A DNA stretch of 64,000 nucleotides from Terrimonas rubra (GTDB taxonomy: Bacteria; Bacteroidota; Bacteroidia; Chitinophagales; Chitinophagaceae), in contig NZ_JBHUOZ010000003.1 of the NCBI RefSeq assembly GCF_042686025.1, forward strand, positions 186,001-250,000, read 5' to 3'. A program made the translations under genes and the position numbers. Below the pieces are notes generated by a model. It did not search any database, was not told where the DNA came from, and saw nothing but the letters and a program-made list of their open reading frames with translations. Positions 26,256-35,700 of this stretch are shown one piece after another (the first letter of the stretch is position 1; every line of letters starts with the position of its first letter).

Positions 26256-26409
26256 GGCATTGTGCGGGTTTCTTGCTAACACCGAAAATACTCATTGGCA
26301 AATTTTCAAATTAGCTAATTGTGCAATTGCTTTCTATTTCTTGTCCTATGGCAAGAGTAATTTTTTTCATTAAAAATACTTTTGAATTCAAATAATAAAA
26401 GCAGCTATT

Positions 26410-26799
26410 ATGGAAAACAAAAAAATGAACCCGGTTGGCTGGTTCGAAATTTATGTAAATGATATGGACCGGGCTACCGGTTTTTATGAAAAGGTATTGA
26501 ATATAAAATTACAGGACATGCCCATGCCCGGCGATCAATCCTTACAAATGCGGGCTTTCCCCGGTGAAATGGATAATGCCGGTGCAAGCGGTACCCTGGT
26601 GAAAATGGAAGGCGCCAATGTAGGTGCAGGTGGTACTATGATCTACTTTGTATGCGAGGATTGTGCCGTGGAAGAAAGCAGGGTAGTAGCGGCCGGTGGA
26701 AAAATATGCCAGCCTAAAATGTCAATTGGCGAATATGGTTTTTGTTCCATTGTTTCCGATACGGAAGGGAACGCCATTGGCCTGCATTCGATGAAATAA
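26410..26799 (+). CDS. VOC family protein (glyoxalase-like)
   Basis: A 129-residue single-domain vicinal-oxygen-chelate protein: NPVGWFEIYVNDMDRATGFYEKVLNIKLQ at the N-terminus and YGFCSIVSDTEGNAIGLHSMK at the C-terminus, the usual metal-site halves. The first-half metal ligand position is occupied by a Glu (WFEIYV) rather than His. The family covers glyoxalases, dioxygenases and antibiotic-binding proteins, so the activity is open. It forms a two-gene unit with the next VOC gene (36 nt apart). Confidence 0.8.
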   Translation: MENKKMNPVGWFEIYVNDMDRATGFYEKVLNIKLQDMPMPGDQSLQMRAFPGEMDNAGASGTLVKMEGANVGAGGTMIYFVCEDCAVEESRVVAAGGKICQPKMSIGEYGFCSIVSDTEGNAIGLHSMK

Positions 26800-26835
26800 A
26801 CCCATTAAAAAACTAAACTTTTAAAAGATACAACT

Positions 26836-27267
26836 ATGCCTAAATTAAATCCTTATTTAAACTTTGACGGTAAAGCGGAGGAAGCTTTTACATTTTATAA
26901 ATCTGTTTTCGGTGGTGAATTTGTGGGAGGCATTCACCGCATGGGTGGTGCACCGGGTACGGAAAACCTGTCAGAAGAAGAGAAGCAACGTGTTATGCAT
27001 ATTGCTTTGCCCATTGGTAATGAGCTGTTGATGGCCTCGGATATTATGCCATCCATGAACCAGCAACTGACTGTAGGCAACAATAACTATATTTCCGTTT
27101 TCCCCGATTCACGTCAGCAGGCCGATGAATATTTTAAAGCCCTGTCCGAAGGAGGCAAAATTGAAATGCCATTGGAAGACCAGTTTTGGGGTGATTATTT
27201 TGGTTGCTTTGCAGACAAATACGGTGTTTACTGGATGATCAATTATAACGAAGCAACGGTTAAATAA
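26836..27267 (+). CDS. PhnB-like VOC protein
   Basis: A 143-residue protein of the PhnB/YjdN type: MPKLNPYLNFDGKAEEAFTFYKSVFGGEF at the start, IALPIGNELLMASDIM in the middle, QFWGDYFGCFADKYGVYWMINY at the end. These are the hallmarks of the group annotated as 3-demethylubiquinone-9 3-methyltransferase-like glyoxalase-fold proteins. Despite the name they have no proven methyltransferase activity. It probably forms an operon with the preceding VOC gene and is followed by a GC hairpin at 27292. Confidence 0.85.
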   Translation: MPKLNPYLNFDGKAEEAFTFYKSVFGGEFVGGIHRMGGAPGTENLSEEEKQRVMHIALPIGNELLMASDIMPSMNQQLTVGNNNYISVFPDSRQQADEYFKALSEGGKIEMPLEDQFWGDYFGCFADKYGVYWMINYNEATVK

Positions 27268-27291
27268 ACCCTCTTCTTACACTCTTTCATT

Positions 27292-27309
27292 ACGGGGCGT
27301 AAGCCCCGT
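27292..27309 (+). terminator. Hairpin after the PhnB-like gene
   Basis: Perfect 7-bp GC stem ACGGGGC / GCCCCGT with a GTAA tetraloop, 24 nt after the stop. No proper T-tract follows, so termination may be partial. Confidence 0.5.
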
Positions 27310-27336
27310 CATTCGTCATACTTTTAATTCAGTCAG

Positions 27337-27831
27337 ATGAAAAGAACAGGAAATGATTTTTCGATCACACTTACCCTTGACCCGCCCGAAGCCGATGTAT
27401 TTAATGCCATTGGAAGAGTAAATGAATGGTGGTCGCAAGAAATAACCGGCAATGCACAAAAGCCGGGTGATGAGTTTTTTTACCATTACAAAGATGTTCA
27501 TTCCTGTCATATCCGGGTAGTGGAAACGATACCGCATAAAAAAGTTATTTGGCAGGTATTGGATAATTTTTTTAGATTTACGAAAGACGAAACCGAATGG
27601 AAGGGTACAAACATCGTATTTGATATTGAAAGGAAAGGTGACCAGACACTGCTTTATTTTACCCATATAGGACTGAACCCGCAGTATGAGTGTTATGAGG
27701 CCTGCAGTGCCGGGTGGACAAATTTCATAAGCGACAGCCTGTATAAACTTATTACCACCGGAACCGGTGTCCCCAATCCTGCAAAGGGCGGTTTTAACGA
27801 GGTAAATGCCCGTAAATGGACCTTGTTGTAA
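27337..27831 (+). CDS. SRPBCC (AHSA1-like) protein
   Basis: A 164-residue START-like domain protein: FSITLTLDPPEADVFNAIGRVNEWWSQEITGN at the start, YHYKDVHSCHIRVVETIPHKKVIWQVLD, and a helical C-terminus ECYEACSAGWTNFISDSLYKLITTG. The fold encloses a hydrophobic cavity; AHSA1-like members are common in Bacteroidota with unknown ligands. It is the first of two SRPBCC genes in a row, 64 nt apart. Confidence 0.82.
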   Translation: MKRTGNDFSITLTLDPPEADVFNAIGRVNEWWSQEITGNAQKPGDEFFYHYKDVHSCHIRVVETIPHKKVIWQVLDNFFRFTKDETEWKGTNIVFDIERKGDQTLLYFTHIGLNPQYECYEACSAGWTNFISDSLYKLITTGTGVPNPAKGGFNEVNARKWTLL

Positions 27832-27895
27832 ATAGGACAATGAAACGAGGCTGCTGACATCTCCATCATCATTTCAATCATAAAAACCAAACAAC

Positions 27896-28414
27896 ATGAA
27901 AATTGTAAAAGGCATACTCTTAGGTATACTGGCCATTATTGTTATTGCTTTAATTGTAGCGGCTATTCTGCCCAAAACCTTTACCAGCGAAAGGGAAATA
28001 GTCATTAATAAACCCCGGAGTGAGGTATTTGAATACATTAAATATATAAAGAACCAGGATAATTTTGGTGTATGGCAATTGTCAGAACCTGACCTTAAAA
28101 AGACCTTTGAAGGTACTGACGGAACGGTTGGCTTTAAATACTCCTGGGACGGTAAAAAATTAGGGAAGGGTTCACAAACCATCACCAATATTGTGGAAGG
28201 GGAGAAGGTAGAGAGCAAGCTGGATTTTGGTTTTGGTGATCCTGCTACTGCCCATTTTATAACAACAGATGCCGGGCCGGGCCAGACAAAAGTAACCTGG
28301 GGTATTTCAGGTAAATCGCCTTATCCCTTTAATATCATGAGCCTGTTTTACGATATGGGTGATGATTTTGAAAAAGGATTACAAAACCTGAAAAACGTAT
28401 TGGAAAAACAATAA
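27896..28414 (+). CDS. Membrane-anchored SRPBCC/polyketide-cyclase-like protein
   Basis: A 172-residue protein with an N-terminal TM (about 5-24, GILLGILAIIVIALIVAAIL) followed by an SRPBCC domain (FTSEREIVINKPRSEVFEYIKYIKNQDNFGVWQ; VEGEKVESKLDFGFG; TKVTWGISGKSPYPFNIM). This is the TM-plus-SRPBCC form widespread in Bacteroidota. The ligand is unknown. Paired with the preceding SRPBCC gene. Confidence 0.82.
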   Translation: MKIVKGILLGILAIIVIALIVAAILPKTFTSEREIVINKPRSEVFEYIKYIKNQDNFGVWQLSEPDLKKTFEGTDGTVGFKYSWDGKKLGKGSQTITNIVEGEKVESKLDFGFGDPATAHFITTDAGPGQTKVTWGISGKSPYPFNIMSLFYDMGDDFEKGLQNLKNVLEKQ

Positions 28415-28553
28415 GACTTACCTGGGTATAGCCCTTTAATGATGTAACCGTTATGTACCGGCAATGGGCATGACGGTTTTTTATTTTATGGGCCAGGCTA
28501 TTTTTAAACTAAGTAAGTGAATATCTTCTGTATTCAGCATCTTTGCATTCTTT

Positions 28554-29420
28554 ATGAACAAAAAAATCATCAGCTGGGGCATATTTATATTGCTTTGCTT
28601 TATCTGGGGAAGCTCATTTATTTTAATGAAAGTGATCCGTGAAGGTTTGACTGCCCCTCAAACTGCAGCCCTGCGTATTTTTTCTGCCAGCATTGTTTTT
28701 GTTCCCTTCGCCTTCGCACATATTAAAAAAATACCCCGCGAAAAAAGGCTGCTATCCTGTGTTACCGGCGCTTTTGGCAACCTGATACCGGCTTTTTGTT
28801 TTGCCTACGGTATTATGAAAATTGACAGTTCGCTGGCAGGTATCTTAAACTCGCTTACCCCCATCTGTGTGGTAGTGATCGGCGTTTCGTTCTTTAAAGA
28901 CCATTTTGTGTGGAAAAAGATCATCGGGGTATTGATCGGTTTTGCCGGCCTCTGCCTGCTTACTTATAACCATGCTACACTGACGATCAATAATATTGAA
29001 TATGCCTTGCTTATTATTGCCGGTACCATTTCCTATGGCGCTAATATCAATATAGTGGGCCATAAACTGAGGGAAGTAAACCCGGTACACTTGTCTACGG
29101 TATCCTTATCGGCCATGTGTCTGCCTGCCTTATTGATGTTATGGCACCAGGATTTTTTCGATCTGGATTTTTCGGATACCACTATTCAATGGGCAGTTAT
29201 CAATGCTGTAGTATTAGGGCTATCGGCCAGTACTATCGGCACTTTCCTCTTTTATTCATTAGTAAAAAGGGAAGGTGGGTTATTTGCTTCGCTGGTTACC
29301 TATGGCGTGCCCTTTGTGGCTTTGTTCTGGGGTGTTTTGGCAGGAGAGCTCATCACCGTGGTAGAAGTTGCTTGCCTGCTGATCATCCTGGCAGGGGTTT
29401 ACCTGGCGAACAGGAAATGA
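28554..29420 (+). CDS. EamA/DMT-family transporter
   Basis: A 288-residue inner-membrane protein of about ten TM helices arranged as two EamA repeats (about 8-137 and 150-288). Hallmarks are CFIWGSSFILMKVIREGLTAPQTAALRI in the first repeat and GTFLFYSLVKREGGLFASLVTYGVPFVALFWG in the second. Drug/metabolite exporters of this type commonly move amino acids or metabolites out of the cell; the substrate cannot be read from the sequence. It is monocistronic. A near-consensus -7 box (CATCTTTG) lies about 10 nt before the ATG. Confidence 0.88.
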   Translation: MNKKIISWGIFILLCFIWGSSFILMKVIREGLTAPQTAALRIFSASIVFVPFAFAHIKKIPREKRLLSCVTGAFGNLIPAFCFAYGIMKIDSSLAGILNSLTPICVVVIGVSFFKDHFVWKKIIGVLIGFAGLCLLTYNHATLTINNIEYALLIIAGTISYGANINIVGHKLREVNPVHLSTVSLSAMCLPALLMLWHQDFFDLDFSDTTIQWAVINAVVLGLSASTIGTFLFYSLVKREGGLFASLVTYGVPFVALFWGVLAGELITVVEVACLLIILAGVYLANRK

Positions 29421-29429
29421 GTTTTGGAA

Positions 29430-29622
29430 TGATGAATGGTTGAATGATGAGTTATGAATGATGAATTGAGGAGGGGAGTATATAGACAGATGTGAGAGGT
29501 CAGCATTGAGAAGTATGAGAAGTCAGCATTGAGCAGTCAGATGGGAGAAGTTGGGTTATAGATTGTCTTTTGCTAATTGTCAATTGTCACTTCTCAATTG
29601 TCCATTGAACTTGTCCATTGAA
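29430..29622 (+). repeat. Dispersed intergenic repeat, copy 1
   Basis: About 190 bp without a gene. The word order is: ATGAATGATGAATTGAGGAGG, then CAGATGTGAGAGGTCAGCATTGAGAAG, then CAGTCAGATGGGAGAAGTTG, then CAATTGTCACTTCTCAATTG and CATTGAACTTG. The reverse complement of 32572-32735 has the same words in the same order. Confidence 0.75.
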
Positions 29623-29626
29623 AAAA

Positions 29627-29653
29627 AATCCCGCAAGCCATGCCTGCAGGATT
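29627..29653 (-). terminator. Rho-independent terminator of frr
   Basis: On the minus strand a 12-bp stem (AATCCTGCAGGC with GCTTGCGGGATT, two G-T wobbles), loop ATG, followed by eight T. It lies 23 nt past the frr stop. Confidence 0.85.
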
Positions 29654-29676
29654 CTTCAAAGTGTTGAAACATATGT

Positions 29677-30240
29677 TTATACGGACATGATCTCTTTTTC
29701 CTTGGCCGCCAGTACTTTATCTACCTGGGCTATATACCTATCCGTTATTTGTTGTACTTCCGCTTCGCCGTCTTTGGCCGCATCTTCACTTAAACCGTTT
29801 TTCTGTAGTTTTTTAACGTTCTCAATAGCATCGCGCCTGATATTACGAACGGCAATTTTAGATTGCTCTCCTTCGCCCTGGCAACGTTTTACCAGTTCTT
29901 TACGCCTTTCTTCGGTCAGCGGGGGTAAAAATATACGGATGATGAGGCCATCGTTCTGCGGGGTTACACCCATATTGGCGGCAATGATGGCTCTTTCAAT
30001 AGGTTGAACCATGTTCTTTTCCCAGGGCTGTATGGTCAGGGTGCGGGCATCCATTACGCTGATATTGGCTACCTGGTTAATAGGCATGGGCGAACCGTAA
30101 TAATCTACGGCCAGGCCGTCAAACATCTGTGGGTTGGCTTTTCCTGCTCTTATTTTGGTTAATTCCGATTCCAGGTGCACTAATGCTTTCTGCATCCCGT
30201 CCTCTGTTTCTTTCGTTATTGTAATAATATCTTCTGCCAT
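29677..30240 (-). CDS. frr: Ribosome recycling factor
   Basis: Splits post-termination ribosomes together with EF-G. The 187-residue length is typical. The alpha-helical tail domain (ETEDGMQKALVHLESELTKIRAGKANPQMFDGLAVDYYGSPMPINQVANI) and the conserved TLTIQPWEKNM and GLIIRIFLPPLTEERRKELVKR segments are all present. It has its own -7 box (TAGATTTG, 30267-30260) about 19 nt before the ATG and its own terminator. pyrH, the usual neighbour in many bacteria, is absent here. Confidence 0.97.
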   Translation of the reverse strand: MAEDIITITKETEDGMQKALVHLESELTKIRAGKANPQMFDGLAVDYYGSPMPINQVANISVMDARTLTIQPWEKNMVQPIERAIIAANMGVTPQNDGLIIRIFLPPLTEERRKELVKRCQGEGEQSKIAVRNIRRDAIENVKKLQKNGLSEDAAKDGEAEVQQITDRYIAQVDKVLAAKEKEIMSV

Positions 30241-30259
30241 AAGTATGTTATAAGAGTCG

Positions 30260-30267
30260 CAAATCTA
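30260..30267 (-). promoter_or_regulatory. -7 box (TAGATTTG) of frr
   Basis: TAnnTTTG match on the minus strand, 19 nt before the ATG at 30240, downstream of the wecA-like terminator. No clear -33 element. Confidence 0.5.
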
Positions 30268-30287
30268 CATAAACAACGGGGTAAAAA

Positions 30288-30315
30288 AAAAGTGCTTCTG
30301 TTAAAAAGCACTTTT
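30288..30315 (-). terminator. Terminator of the wecA-like gene
   Basis: 10-bp stem AAAAGTGCTT / AAGCACTTTT, followed on the minus strand by a T-tract. It lies 20 nt past the stop at 30335 and separates the gene from frr. Confidence 0.85.
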
Positions 30316-30334
30316 ACGGTAAATATCTAAGCAA

Positions 30335-31489
30335 TTAATTCTGGTCGATCTTTAATTTATCCTTTAGGGAGGAAGCGATGCTCAATACCCTTGAAGTACG
30401 GGTTTGCAGCTCGGCTCCTTCGCCAACTGCCTTGGGAGCCACCACCAGTCTGCGGCGGGGGCGGGTAGCATACAAAGTACCTACTACTCCAAAAACAATG
30501 GTTAAAAGGCCTGCAAGGGTCCAGGTTGGTCCTAAAGAACGGAAAATATAGGTAAGGGTAATCAATACCACATTGGCCGATACCAGGATAAATGTTACTG
30601 CCGCATGTCCTAAACCACGGTCCAGCAGCAGGTGGTGTATATGCGTCCTGTCGGGCGAAAAAGGTGATTTACCATTTAAAATGCGGGTAGCAAATACCCT
30701 GATGGTATCAGATAAGGGCACAATAATTACCGAAATGGCCAGTGGTACAGCAGCCGGTAATGCAATATTAATATTGGGTGTATTGGCAATATTAATAAAA
30801 CGGATAGCCAGGATGGAACATACCAGTCCCAGTACCAGGGAACCACAGTCGCCCATGAATATTTTTGCCGGGTGGTGGTTAAAGATCAGGAAAGCCACTA
30901 AACTGCCCGACATGGCAAAGGCCAGAAGGGCATAACCGGTATCCCCGATGATAAGGAAGTAAGTGCCGAATACCAGGCAGCATAATAAACCCAGGCTGCC
31001 GGCCAGGCCGTCAATCCCATCGATCAGGTTATAGGAGTTGATAATAAAAATGATCGTTAAATAAGACAGGGCAAGGCTGAAACTTTCCGGGATTTCGTTT
31101 ATTCCGAAAAGACCATACATACTGCTCAGGCGTAAACCGCCTAAATGAATGATGATCGCCGCCGCCATGATCTGGCCGATGAACTTTTTTGTTGCGGAAA
31201 GGGCTACCAGGTCGTCTTTAAGACCCAGGAAAAAGGTAACCAGTATAGCAGCGAAAAAGTATTGAAACTCAGGGTAAACAGTACCTTGTACGGCTAATAA
31301 AAGGGCAAACATAGCCCCAACAAATACCCCTACACCGCCCAATGATGATACATGGTGGGTATGGAGTTTTCTTTCGTCAGGTACATCGTACAATTTCTTT
31401 CGGTCAGCTATTTGAAGGACTACGGGTATAGCTAAAAAAGTGATAATGAACGCGACAGATGCTGTTAAAAAGACATCTAAATCTTGCAT
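30335..31489 (-). CDS. WecA/MraY-family polyprenyl-phosphate sugar-1-phosphate transferase
   Basis: A 384-residue polytopic membrane enzyme (about 10-11 TMs) that transfers a sugar-1-phosphate, probably GlcNAc-1-P, from a UDP sugar to undecaprenyl phosphate. This would start surface glycan synthesis. The ATG at 31489 (MQDLDVFL) is chosen because it lies 19 nt after a consensus promoter; a 438-residue reading from further upstream would run through that promoter. Hallmarks are DERKLHTHHVSSLGGVG, GLKDDLVALS (the DDxxD-like Asp pair), NSYNLIDGIDGLAGSLG, KIFMGDCGSLVLG and the HIHH motif in RTHIHHLLLDRG, which favours WecA over MraY. No glycan operon is adjacent. Confidence 0.87.
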   Translation of the reverse strand: MQDLDVFLTASVAFIITFLAIPVVLQIADRKKLYDVPDERKLHTHHVSSLGGVGVFVGAMFALLLAVQGTVYPEFQYFFAAILVTFFLGLKDDLVALSATKKFIGQIMAAAIIIHLGGLRLSSMYGLFGINEIPESFSLALSYLTIIFIINSYNLIDGIDGLAGSLGLLCCLVFGTYFLIIGDTGYALLAFAMSGSLVAFLIFNHHPAKIFMGDCGSLVLGLVCSILAIRFINIANTPNINIALPAAVPLAISVIIVPLSDTIRVFATRILNGKSPFSPDRTHIHHLLLDRGLGHAAVTFILVSANVVLITLTYIFRSLGPTWTLAGLLTIVFGVVGTLYATRPRRRLVVAPKAVGEGAELQTRTSRVLSIASSLKDKLKIDQN

Positions 31490-31508
31490 TTTTCTAATTT
31501 TAACGTGA

Positions 31509-31539
31509 CAAAAGTAAGGAATTGCCACGCTTTTAACAA
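31509..31539 (-). promoter_or_regulatory. Promoter of the wecA-like gene: TTG-N20-TACTTTTG
   Basis: On the minus strand TTG (31539-31537), 20 nt, then TACTTTTG (31516-31509): an almost ideal Bacteroidota promoter, 19 nt before the chosen ATG. Confidence 0.7.
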
Positions 31540-31692
31540 TTATTTTAATATGAACAATGAACCAAACGTTCGGTAGGGTTTTGCCGGTTAGCATAAAAAA
31601 CGGTACAACTAAAGGTTTTATAAAGGAAAAAGCTGCACATTTGCCTAACATTTTTTAGCAAACCCATTTCAAAACCCCTTTTTTTATACCAT

Positions 31693-32526
31693 ATGGCTCA
31701 GTTAAAGGAAATAGCATCGCAGGTTCGTCGTGATATTGTAAGAATGGTACATGGCGCCAACAGCGGGCATCCCGGAGGATCTTTAGGTTGTGCAGACTTC
31801 TTAACAGCACTTTATTTTGATATCATGAAGCACGATCCGTCCTTTAATATGGATGCGAAAAATGAAGATGTTTTCTTCCTGTCAAACGGACATATTTCAC
31901 CCGTATTTTATTCTGTACTGGCTCGTGCCGGTTATTTTGATATTAAGGAACTGGCCACTTTCCGCCAGATCAACTCGCGTTTGCAGGGCCACCCCACTAC
32001 CCACGAACACCTGCCGGGTGTACGTATTGCCTCCGGCTCTTTGGGACAGGGGCTGAGCGTTGCCATTGGCGCAGCAATAGCTAAAAAACTAAACAAGGAT
32101 AACAGCCTGGTATTCTCCCTGCATGGTGACGGTGAACTGAATGAAGGCCAGATATGGGAAGCTGTTTTATATGCAGCCCATAATAAGATAGATAACCTGA
32201 TCACCACGGTTGACTGGAACGGCCAGCAGATCGACGGTCCTACCGATAAAGTACTGGGAATGGGTAATATCGGCGAAAAATTCAGTGTTTTTGGCTGGAC
32301 CGTGCTGGAAATGAATGGTAACGACATGGATGATGTGGTGGCGGTTTTAAATAAAGCCAAATCATTAACCGGACAGGGTAAACCTATTGCCATTATGATG
32401 CATACTGCCATGGGCAAGGGGGTTGACTTTATGGAAGGCACCCACGAATGGCATGGTATTGCGCCAAACGATGAACAACTGGCAAAAGCCCTGGCACAAC
32501 TGCCCGAAACACTCGGCGATTATTAA
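31693..32526 (+). CDS. Transketolase N-terminal (TPP-binding) subunit
   Basis: A 277-residue half-transketolase that would carry the pyrophosphate-binding domain of the enzyme. Features are VHGANSGHPGGSLGCADFLTALYF, GHISPVFYSVLARAGYF, LGQGLSVAIGAAIAKKL and the TPP motif GDGELNEGQIWEA...VDWNGQQIDGPT. The pyrimidine-binding and C-terminal halves are absent: the next gene is mfd. In split transketolases the partner subunit is normally adjacent, so its absence is notable. It ends with a terminator at 32538. The start is ATG at 31693. Confidence 0.9.
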   Translation: MAQLKEIASQVRRDIVRMVHGANSGHPGGSLGCADFLTALYFDIMKHDPSFNMDAKNEDVFFLSNGHISPVFYSVLARAGYFDIKELATFRQINSRLQGHPTTHEHLPGVRIASGSLGQGLSVAIGAAIAKKLNKDNSLVFSLHGDGELNEGQIWEAVLYAAHNKIDNLITTVDWNGQQIDGPTDKVLGMGNIGEKFSVFGWTVLEMNGNDMDDVVAVLNKAKSLTGQGKPIAIMMHTAMGKGVDFMEGTHEWHGIAPNDEQLAKALAQLPETLGDY

Positions 32527-32537
32527 TAACACATGTG

Positions 32538-32557
32538 AGCCCTTCGTAAGAGGGGCT
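32538..32557 (+). terminator. Terminator after the transketolase N-subunit
   Basis: 8-bp stem AGCCCTTC / GAGGGGCT (one G-T wobble), GTAA loop, then seven T in a row, 11 nt after the stop. It confirms the transketolase half is transcribed alone. Confidence 0.85.
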
Positions 32558-32571
32558 TTTTTTATCAATTG

Positions 32572-32735
32572 ACAAGTTCAATGGACAATTGAGAAGTGAC
32601 AATTGACAGTTAGCAATACACCATCAATAACCCAACTTCTCAGTTCTGACTTCTCAATGCTGATTTCTCACATCTGACTGCTCAATTCAAAATTCATCAT
32701 TCATCACTCATAATTCCACCTCCTGAATCCCAACA
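32572..32735 (-). repeat. Dispersed intergenic repeat, copy 2 (inverted relative to copy 1)
   Basis: Read on the minus strand: GAGGTGGAATTATGAGTGATG, then TGAGCAGTCAGATGTGAGAAA, CAGCATTGAGAAGTCAG, GAGAAGTTGGGTTAT, CAATTGTCACTTCTCAATTG, CATTGAACTTGTC. The order matches 29430-29622 on the plus strand. Confidence 0.75.
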
Positions 32736-32753
32736 ATTCTCGCCGCTACTTGT

Positions 32754-32761
32754 TACCTTTG
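32754..32761 (+). promoter_or_regulatory. -7 box (TACCTTTG) directly in front of mfd
   Basis: Perfect TAnnTTTG match ending 10 nt before the mfd ATG, which predicts a leader of about 3-6 nt. No clear -33 element. Confidence 0.5.
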
Positions 32762-32771
32762 CACCGAGTTT

Positions 32772-35700
32772 ATGATATCTGATTTACTGCAGCGATACCA
32801 GGATACACCCGCCCTTTTTCAGCTGGCGGACAAGCTGACCTATGCCCAACCTCAGAAAATAGCCATTACCAATGCCGCCGGCAGTTCAGTTGAGATGATC
32901 ATCGGGGCTTTGTTACAACACGGTATTACCTCCCAGTTGAATCACCTGGTGATCCTGAATGATGCCGAGGATGCCGCTTACTTTTTTAATACCCTGGAAA
33001 GTATTACTTCGGCACTGGATATTTTTTACTTTCCTTCCTCTTATAAAAACAGGCGTAACTATAAATTGCTGAATTCCTCGCACGTAATGTTGCGCACCGA
33101 AGCGCTGACAAAAATTGCTGCAGGCGGTAATAAAAAAATACTGGTTACCTATCCCGAGGCATTAATAGAAAAAGTGGTGTTGCCCGGTACCTTATCGTCA
33201 AACATCATTCATATTAAAACCGGGGATGTTTTAAATACGGAAGAAGTATTGTTAAAGCTGTCCGACTATGGTTTTGAGCGTACGGACTTTGTGTATGAGC
33301 CCGGTCAGTTTGCCATACGGGGCGGTATATTGGATATCTACTCCTTTGGTAATGAAAAACCTTACCGGGTGGAGTTATTTGGTAATGATGTGGATTCGAT
33401 CCGTATCATTGACCCGGAAACCCAGTTAAGCGAAAGGAAATTATTACAGGTAAGCATTATACCCAATATAGATACCCAGTTCAATACGGAAGAGAAGGTT
33501 GCACTGACGGATTTTTTGCCGGAGAATACGGTAATATGGGTACAGGACCTGCAATTGTGCACAGAGCGTTTACAGCAAAGCGAAGATGATATTCAATCTT
33601 TTATTGAATGGGAGCAGAGTAATGATAAACTGGGTAATGTAAAGGCCAAAGATGCGGATGAGTCGCTGGTTAAACAGGATGTGAAGAAAGAAGATTTTAT
33701 TACAGCCGATGATTTCACACTGGCTATTGAACAGAAACACCTGGTGGGTTTTGGTTTAAAATCTTTACAGGGAAATGCGCACCTGGATATTGCTTTTAAT
33801 ACCAGGCCTCAACCCGCTTTTAACCGCCAGTTCGAGTTATTGATAAGCGACCTGCGCAACCATGAGAACAAGGGATATACTTTATACATATTTGCTGAAA
33901 ATCCGAAACAACTGGAAAGGCTGCAGACCATCTTCGATGATCTGAAGGCCGAATTGGTATTCAACCCGGTGACTTCGGCCTTACATGAAGGGTTCATTGA
34001 TGATGACCTGAAGATCGTTTGTTATACCGATCACCAGATATTCCAGCGTTACCATAAGTATAAGATAAAGCAGGCCTATAATAAAAACAAAGCCCTTACA
34101 CTGCGTACCTTAAGGGAATTACAGCCCGGCGATTTTGTTACCCATATCGATCATGGTGTTGGTGTGTACAGCGGCCTGCAGAAAATTGAGGCCAATGGCC
34201 GTACACAGGAGGCGGTACGTATTATTTACAAGGACAGCGATATTTTATATGTAAATATTAACTCCCTGCATAAAATTGCCAAGTTCACCGGCAAAGAGGG
34301 AAGTGTACCTAAAGTGAGCAAGCTGGGCAGTGATGCCTGGACCAAATTAAAAGAGAAGACCAAGATCAAAGTAAAGGAAATTGCCTTTGATCTGATTAAA
34401 CTATATGCACAAAGGAAGGCGCAGGAAGGGTTTGCGCATAGCCCTGATAACTACTTACAAACCGAGCTGGAAGCCTCCTTTATTTACGAGGATACACCCG
34501 ATCAGAACAAGGCCACGGCCGATGTAAAAAAAGATATGGAATCCTCATCGCCCATGGACCGCCTGGTTTGTGGTGATGTAGGTTTTGGTAAAACGGAGAT
34601 TGCTGTACGTGCAGCCTTTAAAACCAATGTGGATGGTAAACAGGCCGCGGTGTTGGTACCTACTACCATCCTGGCTTTCCAGCATTATAAAACATTTAAG
34701 GAAAGGTTGAAGGATTTTCCGGTAACGGTAGATTATATCAACCGGTTTAAATCGGCAAAGGAAAAGAAAGAAACCTACCAGAAATTACAGGAAGGTAAGA
34801 TTGATATACTGGTGGGCACACACGCTATTTTAGGAAAAGAAGTAAAGTTCAAGGACCTGGGTGTGCTGATCATTGACGAGGAACAGAAATTTGGTGTGGC
34901 CCATAAAGAAAAGATAAAGACCCTGCGTACCTCGGTGGATTGTTTAACCTTAACGGCAACACCCATACCCCGTACCCTGCAATTCTCCTTGATGGGGGCC
35001 AGGGACCTGAGCATCATTAATACACCGCCACCTAACCGGCAGCCGATACAAACAGAGGTACTGGTGTATAATGAAGATGCGATCCGTGATGCGATTTATT
35101 TTGAAACGGAAAGAGGCGGACAGGTTTTCTTTATTTATAACCGGGTAAATGGCTTGCCTGAAATGTGCTCCATTATTCAGGGTTTATGTCCGGACCTTAG
35201 TATTGGTTTTGCTCATGGCCAGATGGAAGGACATGTACTGGAAGAGCGTATCATGGACTTTATTGATCGCCGTTACGATGTACTGGTTTGTACCAATATC
35301 GTAGAAAGCGGGGTGGATATTCCGAATGTTAATACCATTATCATTAACAATGCCCATCACTTCGGGCTGAGTGACCTGCACCAGTTGCGTGGCCGTGTGG
35401 GACGTAGTAATAAAAAAGCCTTTTGTTACCTGCTGGCTCCGCCCATGAGCACTTTACCTAACGATTCGCGTAAACGTTTACAAACCCTGGAACAACACAG
35501 TGAACTGGGCAGCGGTTTCCAGATCGCCATGCGTGACCTGGACATACGTGGAGCCGGTAACCTGCTGGGTGGTGAGCAAAGCGGCTTTATGGCCGATATC
35601 GGTTTTGAAATGTACCAGAAAGTACTGGCCGATGCGATCAAGGAACTAAAACGCAGCGAGTTTAAAGAATTATTCAAAGAAGAGATATCACAACAGGATG

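Noticed and set aside
31490..31651. Longer reading of the WecA-like protein
   Set aside because: The extra 54 residues cross a near-perfect promoter and are not part of the family fold.
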